From the NCBI GenBank assembly GCA_039934475.1, contig JBDTMC010000312.1, positions 1-9,268 on the forward strand: 9,268 nucleotides of DNA. The letters run 5' to 3'. This DNA comes from JBDTMC01 sp039934475 (GTDB lineage Bacteria > Acidobacteriota > Terriglobia > Bryobacterales > Bryobacteraceae). Position numbers and translations under genes: made by a program. Of this stretch, positions 1 through 6,893 are shown piece by piece. Numbering within the stretch: position 1 is the first letter of the stretch; every line of letters begins with the position of its first letter. The notes beneath the pieces are model-generated. The model ran no database searches. It saw only the letters and a program-made list of their open reading frames with translations, and was not told the DNA's origin.

Positions 1-11
1 ATAATGAAGGT

Positions 12-725
12 TTGAACCAGGCACGGGTATGGCTGCAGCAAGCGCAGTCGGTGGTCGCGTTGACCGGAGCCGGAATCTCCGCCGAGAGCGGGATTCCTAC
101 GTTTCGTGGGCCGGGCGGGCTCTGGCGCGACTTTAAACCGGAGCAGTTGGCCACGCCGGAAGCTTTCTCTGCCGATCCGGAGTTGGTGTGGGAATGGTAT
201 GAGTGGCGGCGCTGCTTGATCGCGGCCGCTCAACCAAATGCTGGTCACCTCGCGTTGGCCGCCTTTGAGCGTCGCGCGCCAGACTTCGTGTTGGTGACGC
301 AAAATGTGGATGGCCTTCACGATCGTGCCGGCAGCGAACGCGTCGTGAAACTCCACGGCGATATTTGGATCGACCGCTGCGTCGAATGCGACGGCGAAGA
401 GACGGTCCGGTTTGACAATGCCCGGGTAGTTTCCAGCCACCTCTGCGGTTGCGGAGGATTGCTGCGGCCAGGCGTAGTCTGGTTTGGAGAGGCCCTGCCT
501 TTGGACGCGTGGCATTCCGCCGAACAGGCTGTCCGCCGCGCCGAAGTCGTGCTTGTCGTCGGGACGTCCTCGGTGGTTTACCCGGCTGCCGGCCTCGTCC
601 CCCTGGCGAAATCGGCTGGCGCGAAAGTAATTGAAGTGAATCCGGAGGAGACTGCCTTCTCCGGCGAAATTGACTGTTGTTTGCGCGGCAAGGCGGGTGA
701 AATCCTGCCTGCGCTGCTGGGATAG
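12..725 (+). CDS. cobB: Class III sirtuin: NAD-dependent protein deacylase (desuccinylase/deacetylase)
   Basis: The protein (237 aa) should remove acyl groups from protein lysines using NAD+, giving nicotinamide and O-acyl-ADP-ribose in the cytoplasm. Visible motifs, in order: the NAD-binding GAGISAESGIPTFRG (19-33), the Y63-x-x-R66 pair that in SIRT5/CobB-type enzymes reads acidic succinyl or malonyl groups, TQNVDGLH (96-103), catalytic H115 in LHGD, zinc cysteines C123/C126 and C145/C147, GTSS (184-187) and the NAD-contacting VNPE (209-212). Length fits the CobB family. The chosen start is a TTG; the frame is open to the window edge, so an upstream start cannot be excluded, and the GAAGG at 6-10 lies too close to be a good ribosome site. 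TTG overlaps a TGA (13-15) that could end an upstream gene. larC follows after 3 nt. Family certain; substrate preference inferred from Y63/R66. Confidence 0.95.
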   Translation: MNQARVWLQQAQSVVALTGAGISAESGIPTFRGPGGLWRDFKPEQLATPEAFSADPELVWEWYEWRRCLIAAAQPNAGHLALAAFERRAPDFVLVTQNVDGLHDRAGSERVVKLHGDIWIDRCVECDGEETVRFDNARVVSSHLCGCGGLLRPGVVWFGEALPLDAWHSAEQAVRRAEVVLVVGTSSVVYPAAGLVPLAKSAGAKVIEVNPEETAFSGEIDCCLRGKAGEILPALLG

Positions 726-728
726 AAA

Positions 729-1886
729 ATGAGAATCTGCTACTTCGATGCCTTCTCAGGAATGAGTGGCGACATGACGGTCGGCGCACTGCTTGACGCC
801 GGCGCCAGCCGGGATGGCCTTGTGGAGGCGCTTACCGCGCTCCAACTCGGCGCGACATTTGAAATTGAAAAAACCCGCCGCCGTGGCATCACTGCCACCA
901 GGTTTGTGGTCGCCGGCGGCGAAACGAAAGCCCATCGCCACCTGCCGCACATCGCAAAGATCATCGACGCGGCACCCATCGCCGCCGAAGTGAAGGCGAA
1001 GGCGCAGGCCGTCTTCCAGCGCCTTGGTGAATCCGAGGCTGCCGTCCACGGCGTCCCCATCGAAATGGTCCATTTCCACGAAGTCGGAGCGGTGGATTCC
1101 ATCTGCGACATCGTGGGCGCCTGTTGGGCTCTGCACAATCTGGGCGTAGACGAGGTGTACTGTTCGCCCATCAACGTCGGCAGCGGCACAGTCAACACAG
1201 AACATGGCTTGCTGCCAGTGCCCGCACCGGCCACCGCGTCGCTGCTCACCGGCAAACCAATCTACTCGCGCGGCCCTCAGACGGAGCTCACTACGCCCAC
1301 TGGCGCGGCTCTCGCCGTCACACTTGCTAAATCTTTCGGTCCCATGCCGGCCATTGCCATCTCCTCCATCGGCTACGGCTGTGGCACCAAGGACTTCCCG
1401 GAGCAGGCCAACGTCCTGCGTGCCATCGTCGGCGAATCCCGCCGCGTGCCGGAAGCGCTCACCGTCTCGGTGATCGAAGCCAACATCGACGACTCCACGC
1501 CCGAAGTGCTCGGTTACACTATGGAACGTTTGCTCGAAGCCGGTGCGCTCGACGTCACGTTTCAGCCCGTCTTCATGAAGAAGAACCGTCCCGCGACGCT
1601 GCTCCGCGTGCTTGCCCGGCCTGAGGACCAGGAGCCTCTGGCGCAGCTTGTCTTCGCCGAAACCACCAGTCTCGGCCTCAGGATTTACCACGCCGAACGC
1701 CGCGTCCAGCCGCGCCGCATCGATACCGTTGAGACCCCCTTCGGTCCCGTCAACATCAAAGTCTCCGGAGTCGCCGGCGCGCCCGAATACGAAGATTGCC
1801 GCAAACTGGCCCGCGAGCACAACGTGCCGCTGAAGAACGTCCTCGCCGCTGCCGTTGCCGCCTACGAAAAGAGTAAGATCCGATGA
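729..1886 (+). CDS. larC: Nickel-pincer cofactor biosynthesis protein LarC (nickel insertion)
   Basis: LarC inserts nickel into pyridinium-3,5-bisthiocarboxylic acid mononucleotide in a CTP-dependent cyclometallation, the last step of making the nickel-pincer cofactor of lactate racemase (LarA) and related enzymes. The 385-aa product has the family's N-terminal DAFSGMSGDM (7-16), the short His-rich HRHLPH (69-74), HFHEVGAVDSICDIVG (115-130) and, in the C-terminal LarC2 half, ANIDDSTPE (251-259), MKKNRP (283-288) and ETTSLGLR (311-318). In Lactiplantibacillus plantarum the two halves are joined by a programmed frameshift; here one frame runs through both, so no recoding is needed. The start ATG lies 3 nt after the cobB stop, with a weak GGGA at 719-722. 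The stop overlaps metG by ATGA. No larA, larB or larE lies in view; they may be elsewhere in the genome. Confidence 0.95.
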   Translation: MRICYFDAFSGMSGDMTVGALLDAGASRDGLVEALTALQLGATFEIEKTRRRGITATRFVVAGGETKAHRHLPHIAKIIDAAPIAAEVKAKAQAVFQRLGESEAAVHGVPIEMVHFHEVGAVDSICDIVGACWALHNLGVDEVYCSPINVGSGTVNTEHGLLPVPAPATASLLTGKPIYSRGPQTELTTPTGAALAVTLAKSFGPMPAIAISSIGYGCGTKDFPEQANVLRAIVGESRRVPEALTVSVIEANIDDSTPEVLGYTMERLLEAGALDVTFQPVFMKKNRPATLLRVLARPEDQEPLAQLVFAETTSLGLRIYHAERRVQPRRIDTVETPFGPVNIKVSGVAGAPEYEDCRKLAREHNVPLKNVLAAAVAAYEKSKIR

Positions 1887-3838
1887 AACCCAAGTTCTAT
1901 CTCACCACCCCCATTTACTACGTGAACGCGGCCCCGCACATTGGCCACACCTATACCACCATCGCCGCCGACACCATCAAACGGTTCAAGCGCATGCAGG
2001 GCTACGACGTGGTGCTCACCACCGGCAGTGATGAGCATGGCCAGAAAATCGAGCGCGCCGCCCAGGCCACCGGCCGCACGCCGCAGGAATTCACAGACAT
2101 CGTCTCCGCCGAATTCCGCAAACAGTGGGAGATCCTCAATCTCTCCATTGACCATTTTCAACGCACATCCAGCCCCCAACACGCTGCCGTCGTCCAACGC
2201 CTCTTCACGCTCTGCGAACAGAACGGCTACATCTACAAAGGCGGTTATACCGGCCAATACTGTGTCTTCGACGAACTCTACGTCAATGAGGCCAAGCCGG
2301 GCGACCCCTGCCCCGATTGCGGCCGTACCACCGAAACGGTCACCGAAGAGAATTACTTCTTCAAGCTCTCCGCCTTCCAGGATCGCCTCCTCGAACTCTA
2401 TGAGCAGCAGCCGGACTTCATCCAGCCGGACACGCGCCGCAACGAAGTCCTCGCCTTCGTCCGGAAGGGCCTCACTGACCTCTCCATCAGCCGCACCACC
2501 CTCAAATGGGGCATTCCGCTACCCGTCGGCGGCAACCACGTCTTCTACGTTTGGTTCGACGCGCTCACCACGTACATGAGCGCCGTGGAGGGTGAGGACC
2601 GCTGGCCCGCTGACTTACACCTGATCGGTAAAGAGATCGTCCGGTTCCACGCCATTTACTGGCCGGCATTCCTCATGGCCGCCGGCCTCCCGCTGCCCAA
2701 ACGCATCTTCGCCCACGGCTGGCTCCTCTTTAATAACGAAAAGATGAGTAAGTCGAAAGGGAACCTCGTCCGCGCGACACCCATCGCCAAAGTCGTCGGC
2801 ATCGATCCTCTGCGTTATTTCCTGCTCCGCGAGATGGTCTTTGGTTCCGACGGCAGCTTCAGCTACGACGCCCTGGTGACCCGTTACAATGCCGACCTTG
2901 CCAACGGTCTCGGCAACCTCGCCAGTCGCACGTTTTCCATGATCCGCCAGTACCGCGAGGGTGTCGTACCGGCGCCCGCAACCGCCGACCCGCAATTGGC
3001 CCAACCGGCGCGTGACGCCATCGCCGCTGCCGTCCCGGCGTACGAAAAATTCGAGTTCTCCCACGCCCTCGATGCCGTATGGGGTCTCATCTCGGCTACA
3101 GACCGTTACATCGTCGAAAAGGCCCCCTGGAAGCTTGCCAAGCAGGGCGAAGCCGGCCAGGCCGAACTCGACACCGTGCTCTACTCTGCCGCCGAAATTC
3201 TGCGCATCGTTACTACTCTCATCATTCCGGTACTGCCGGAGACAGCTGTGAAATTGTGGCTGCAACTCGGCATGACGACATCTGTGGACGATGTCGTCCT
3301 TGACGGTCTCACCTGGGGCGGCCTTCCCTCCGGCCAGCGCCTCGGCGAACCCGTCACCCTCTTCCCGCGCCTGGAATTGAAAGAGACTGTCGACAAGCTA
3401 TGGCAGTTGGAGGCGGAAGAGAAAGCACACCAGGCCCAAATTCTCGGCCTCACGCCTGAGCCCGAGACCGCCCCGGCCGCGCCCGAAGTCCCCCTTCAGC
3501 CCATCGCCGAATCCATTACCATCGACGACTTCGTGAAAGTGGATCTCCGTGTCGGCCTCGTCAAGACGGCGGAGCGCGTCAAAGGCGCGGACAAACTCCT
3601 CCACCTCCATGTGGACATTGGCGAAGCCCAGCCCCGCAGCATCGTCGCCGGCATCGCCCTCGCCTACTCTCCGGAGCAACTAGTGAATCGTAAAGTGGTC
3701 ATCGTTGCGAATTTAGCGCCCCGCAAGTTACGCGGCATCACATCAGAGGGAATGATTGTGGCCGCGTCTCTTGAAGGCGGCAAACCCGTGCTGGCCGCTT
3801 TCCTTGAGGATGTTCCCGTTGGGGCGCGCTTGAAATGA
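1883..3838 (+). CDS. metG: Methionyl-tRNA synthetase with C-terminal tRNA-binding domain
   Basis: Class I aminoacyl-tRNA synthetase that charges tRNA(Met), including the initiator, with methionine using ATP. The 651-aa protein shows the HIGH signature (19-22), an inserted connective domain with a metal-knuckle region (C127, D130, C143, C146), the methionine-pocket region FYVWFDALTTY (221-231), and KMSKS (287-291). A helical anticodon-binding domain follows (about 330-500), then a Glu/Ala/Pro-rich linker (about 505-545) and a Trbp111-like OB fold (about 546-651, with VKVDLRVG at 551-558 and VANLAPRKLRGI at 608-619) that usually supports dimerisation and tRNA binding. Length is normal for dimeric bacterial MetRS carrying this appendix. 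The start is fixed by the ATGA overlap with larC, and the stop overlaps tatD the same way. Oddity: D130 stands where many MetRS have a second zinc cysteine. Identity is certain. Confidence 0.98.
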   Translation: MKPKFYLTTPIYYVNAAPHIGHTYTTIAADTIKRFKRMQGYDVVLTTGSDEHGQKIERAAQATGRTPQEFTDIVSAEFRKQWEILNLSIDHFQRTSSPQHAAVVQRLFTLCEQNGYIYKGGYTGQYCVFDELYVNEAKPGDPCPDCGRTTETVTEENYFFKLSAFQDRLLELYEQQPDFIQPDTRRNEVLAFVRKGLTDLSISRTTLKWGIPLPVGGNHVFYVWFDALTTYMSAVEGEDRWPADLHLIGKEIVRFHAIYWPAFLMAAGLPLPKRIFAHGWLLFNNEKMSKSKGNLVRATPIAKVVGIDPLRYFLLREMVFGSDGSFSYDALVTRYNADLANGLGNLASRTFSMIRQYREGVVPAPATADPQLAQPARDAIAAAVPAYEKFEFSHALDAVWGLISATDRYIVEKAPWKLAKQGEAGQAELDTVLYSAAEILRIVTTLIIPVLPETAVKLWLQLGMTTSVDDVVLDGLTWGGLPSGQRLGEPVTLFPRLELKETVDKLWQLEAEEKAHQAQILGLTPEPETAPAAPEVPLQPIAESITIDDFVKVDLRVGLVKTAERVKGADKLLHLHVDIGEAQPRSIVAGIALAYSPEQLVNRKVVIVANLAPRKLRGITSEGMIVAASLEGGKPVLAAFLEDVPVGARLK

Positions 3839-4614
3839 CGTTGGTTGACAGTCACTGCCATTGGGACGACAAACAATTTGACGCCGACCGCGAAGCGGCC
3901 ATCGATCGCGCTCGCGCGGCCGGCGTCGAAGCCATGATCTCCATTGGCACCGGCGATGGGCCGCCCGACCTCGAAGCGGGGCTCCGCTTGGCTTTGCAAT
4001 ACGATTTTATGTACGCCACCGTTGGCGTTCATCCGCACAACGCGGCGCAGTCGGTTCCGGAAACACCGCATCATCTGCGTGAACTGCTACGCCATCCCAA
4101 AGTTGTGGCGCTAGGTGAAATCGGGCTCGACTACCACTACGATTTCAGCCCGCGCGACCGCCAGCGCGAAGTCTTTACCGAGCAGATCCACCTTGCCCGC
4201 GAAGCCCGCAAACCCATCGTCATCCATACCCGCGAGGCCTGGGACGACACCATGGAAACACTTTCCGAACACTGGGTCCCGGCCGGCCTTCCGGGCGTGA
4301 TGCACTGCTTTTCAGGAGACGCCGAACAGGCCCGCCAGGCCCTCGACATGGGCTTCTTTATTAGCTTTGCCGGCGTTGTGACGTACCCCAAAGCAGTGGG
4401 GATTCACGAAGCTGCCAAAGTCGTTCCGCTCGACCGCTTGCTGGTGGAAACCGATGCCCCCTATCTGGCGCCCGTGCCGCGTCGCGGCAAGCGCAACGAA
4501 TCCGCCTACATTGTCCATACGGCGCAGCGTGTCGCCGACCTTCGCGGTGATTCTATTGAAACCGTGGCCGAAGCCACAACGGCCAACTGCCGCCGTCTCT
4601 TCGGCCTGAGGTAA
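3835..4614 (+). CDS. tatD: TatD-family metal-dependent hydrolase (putative DNase)
   Basis: A 259-aa TIM-barrel enzyme of the amidohydrolase superfamily. Relatives (E. coli TatD and YcfH, B. subtilis YabD) are Mg2+- or Zn2+-dependent 3'-5' exonucleases or are thought to act in DNA repair and quality control. All expected metal ligands are visible: H7 and H9 (DSHCH), E95 (GEIGLDY), H131 (VIHTRE), H157 (MHCFSG) and D207 (ETDAPYLAP). The family motif GVHPH sits at 64-68. Length matches the family (about 255-265 aa), with no extension. ATG overlaps the metG stop by ATGA. A metG-tatD neighbourhood is also found in other bacteria such as B. subtilis, which suggests a YabD/YcfH-type member and not the Tat-locus protein after which the family is named. 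The physiological substrate cannot be told from sequence. Confidence 0.95.
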   Translation: MTLVDSHCHWDDKQFDADREAAIDRARAAGVEAMISIGTGDGPPDLEAGLRLALQYDFMYATVGVHPHNAAQSVPETPHHLRELLRHPKVVALGEIGLDYHYDFSPRDRQREVFTEQIHLAREARKPIVIHTREAWDDTMETLSEHWVPAGLPGVMHCFSGDAEQARQALDMGFFISFAGVVTYPKAVGIHEAAKVVPLDRLLVETDAPYLAPVPRRGKRNESAYIVHTAQRVADLRGDSIETVAEATTANCRRLFGLR

Positions 4615-4628
4615 ACTGGAACAATTCC

Positions 4629-5630
4629 ATGGCATTTAGCAGGTTGGGGCAGTCGTTGACGGCGAAAGAAGTTCTGGATCTCGTAAAGGCGGATCTGGAG
4701 AAGGTTGAACGCGAGATCAGTTTGGAGTCCGTCGCCTCTGTCGACGCTGTCGGCCGCATCGCGCAGTACATGCAGGCCAATGGCGGTAAGCGCCTTCGCC
4801 CCATCCTCGTGCTGCTCTCCTGCCGCCTCGTCGGCGATTCTTCCGACTACGCAATTCAGCTCGCCGGCGTCATGGAGATGATTCACACCGCCACGCTGGT
4901 GCACGACGACGTCATCGACACCGCCACCACGCGCCGCGGCAAGCCCTCCGCCAACGTCCTCTGGGGTAACCACACTTCGGTTCTCGCCGGCGACTGGCTC
5001 TACATGCAGGCGTTTCAAATCGCGCTGCGCCAGCGCAATTTTCGTGTCCTCGACATCCTAATCTCGCTCACCCAGATGATGGTTGAAGGCGAACTCCTCC
5101 AACTGGAGCGCCTCGGCCGCATCGACATCAGCGAAGCCGACTACATGGAGTTGATTGATCGCAAGACGGCCAGTCTCTTCTCCGCCTGCGCCCGCGTTGG
5201 CGCCCTCGTCGGCGGCGCCGGCGAAACGGTGGAAGCCCGTCTCGGCGAGTTCGCCTGGAATCTCGGCATCGCCTTCCAGTTGATCGACGACTTGCTCGAT
5301 TTCACCAGCCGCGAAAAGATCCTCGGCAAACCCGTCGGCAGCGACCTCCGCGAAGGCAAGGTGACGCTCCCCCTCATCTACGCACTCCAACAGGCCACAC
5401 CCGCTGAACGCGCCCTCGTTGAGACCGTGCTCAAAGACCAGAGCTACGATCACGTCTCGCTGAAGCAGATCCTTCAGGTGATCGAACGCCACCACGGCTT
5501 CGATCTCGCCCGCGAGCGCGCCCACAAGTTCGCCGAGCGTGCCCGCGCCATCATCCAGGAGTTCCCGGAATCGCCCTATCAGCGCGCCTTAACCTCCGTC
5601 ACCGACCTTGTCACCGACCGCGATCGATAG
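4629..5630 (+). CDS. Long-chain trans-polyprenyl diphosphate synthase (octaprenyl-type)
   Basis: The 333-aa enzyme should condense isopentenyl diphosphate onto an allylic primer to make the all-trans chain used for the menaquinone or ubiquinone tail. It carries the isopentenyl-binding GGKRLRP (52-58), the first Asp-rich motif D93-D94-V-I-D97 and the second D220-D221-L-L-D224, plus K179-T180 and F216-Q217. The fifth residue before the first Asp motif is A88; a small side chain there is typical of long-chain makers such as IspB, while bulky aromatics there limit chains to C15-C20. This supports a C35-C50 product, with octaprenyl the likeliest, but exact length is inference; heptaprenyl or solanesyl synthase are alternatives. 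It lies 14 nt after tatD, with only a weak TGGA as ribosome site and a small palindrome at the start codon. Its stop abuts the stop of the convergent gene. Confidence 0.93.
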   Translation: MAFSRLGQSLTAKEVLDLVKADLEKVEREISLESVASVDAVGRIAQYMQANGGKRLRPILVLLSCRLVGDSSDYAIQLAGVMEMIHTATLVHDDVIDTATTRRGKPSANVLWGNHTSVLAGDWLYMQAFQIALRQRNFRVLDILISLTQMMVEGELLQLERLGRIDISEADYMELIDRKTASLFSACARVGALVGGAGETVEARLGEFAWNLGIAFQLIDDLLDFTSREKILGKPVGSDLREGKVTLPLIYALQQATPAERALVETVLKDQSYDHVSLKQILQVIERHHGFDLARERAHKFAERARAIIQEFPESPYQRALTSVTDLVTDRDR

Positions 5631-6893
5631 TCATTCAGCCTTCTTCCGGTACACTACGAAATCGTCGCCGAACTCTTTCACCGTGCCGTAAGTCACGGTC
5701 CGTCTTCCCACAAACGCCAGTGAGGCCGGCCTCTGCGCCGGCAAAACAGTGTTCGAGAGAAACACGCCGCCGGGATTCAGCATTCGCGCAATATTGGCCA
5801 GTGCGATTGCCTGTTGCAGGCGGTCGTAGTAGACCAGGATGTTCGTGGCCACGATGAGGTCGAAGCGTTGTTCGGTCGTCTGCGTCACGATGTTCATGTC
5901 CATGGCGCTAATCCTCGACGCGAACTCCGCCCGTATCTGCACGCCTCGCACGGCCAGGCTTGGCAGCGGCTGAGGCACAGCGGCGGCCTTCCCTGTCGTT
6001 CCGATCACACTCCCGAACTGCTCCCAATAGCGGAGCGGTTCTGCCTTCCATGCCTGGTCGCGGTCACGCACAAGCTGTCTTCGGTAAGCGCCGCTCCGTT
6101 TCAACCTGTCTATGTGCGAGAGCACGGCCGGGTTCAAATCGAACGCTGTCACCGTGGCGTCACGGAATCCCATGCGCATCCCTGTTTCCAACACCGCAAA
6201 TGGCTGAATCGTCTGCACGGGATAGAAATCGAACCCATCCCGCTTGTCCGCGAAATCGAGGCCCGGTCCAATAATCGCGATGCGACGGATCTCGGCGGGC
6301 GCGGCTCCTTTTTCCTTCATCACTCGAAGCGTGTCTTCAATAGCCCAGTTGGGAAGCAGTGATGTGTCTGAACTCAATCCTCGTGCCGAGTACAGCGTCG
6401 CGTGCAAGAACAGCTTCTCATCGGGATCGGGGCTGGCCGACACGCGTCGCAGTCTCTCTTCATAGTCCGCTTGCTCCGCGCGGAACCGCGCCAGATTCGC
6501 CGCCAGTATCTTCTCAACCGCCGCCCGCGTCAAACCCTTCGTCGCCACTACCGACTGCGCCATGCGGAGCCGTTCATTCGACGGATCGCCCGCCAGTGCC
6601 GCTGCCAGCACCTTGGTCCGCGCTGCCGCGTCGTCGCTGCCGCCCGCTGCCGGTAGCTCCGTGAATGAGCTTCCATATTGCAGCAGGTTACTCACCGAGT
6701 CCTCGGCGCCGCGTTTCACTCGTGCGCGAACCGAAACGTCAAGACTCCTCACCCATGTATTCCATTCCGCCTGCGCCGGAGCCTCCGCGAACAGTGCCGC
6801 CACTTGGCTTACATCTTCATATCTAAGAAATCGCGTTTCCGCGGACCCAACGACGGCCGCCGCCACCAACAAAATCAAACTCGCTCGCATCAT
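5631..6893 (-). CDS. Predicted exported protein with C-terminal SAM-methyltransferase-like domain
   Basis: No gene name recognised. The 420-aa product starts with a short signal-peptide-like segment (R3, hydrophobic 5-16, possible cleavage after GSA at 16-18). A helical region (about 20-200) of unknown role follows, including an Asp/Ser-rich stretch with LLQYGSSF (70-77). The C-terminal part (about 203-385) resembles a class I methyltransferase: glycine loop IAIIGPGLD (205-213), an acidic end of strand 2 in VTAFDLNP (248-255), FDLIVATNILVYYD (344-357, CheR-like) and LNPGG (372-376). The frame stays open 78 codons further upstream, inside the permease gene, but that extension is an Arg/Gly-rich shadow. 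The ATGATG at the permease stop, preceded by GAGAGGA, marks the true start (6893, or 6890 with better spacing). Export conflicts with the need for cytoplasmic SAM, so activity and location are uncertain. Confidence 0.8.
   Translation of the reverse strand: MMRASLILLVAAAVVGSAETRFLRYEDVSQVAALFAEAPAQAEWNTWVRSLDVSVRARVKRGAEDSVSNLLQYGSSFTELPAAGGSDDAAARTKVLAAALAGDPSNERLRMAQSVVATKGLTRAAVEKILAANLARFRAEQADYEERLRRVSASPDPDEKLFLHATLYSARGLSSDTSLLPNWAIEDTLRVMKEKGAAPAEIRRIAIIGPGLDFADKRDGFDFYPVQTIQPFAVLETGMRMGFRDATVTAFDLNPAVLSHIDRLKRSGAYRRQLVRDRDQAWKAEPLRYWEQFGSVIGTTGKAAAVPQPLPSLAVRGVQIRAEFASRISAMDMNIVTQTTEQRFDLIVATNILVYYDRLQQAIALANIARMLNPGGVFLSNTVLPAQRPASLAFVGRRTVTYGTVKEFGDDFVVYRKKAE

Noticed and set aside
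756..1820. Long open frame (354 codons) on the minus strand opposite larC
   Set aside because: It is a shadow of the GC-rich, C-ending codons of larC, has no recognisable domain, and lies wholly inside a gene of certain identity.
4564..4577. Hairpin GTGGC-CGAA-GCCAC near the 3' end of tatD as a terminator
   Set aside because: The stem is only 5 bp, is not followed by a T-run, and lies inside conserved coding sequence with the next gene closely following.
4556..4617. TTGAAA at 4556 and TAAACT at 4612 as an internal promoter for the polyprenyl synthase
   Set aside because: The spacing is about 50 nt, far from the 16-18 nt expected for a sigma-70 promoter.
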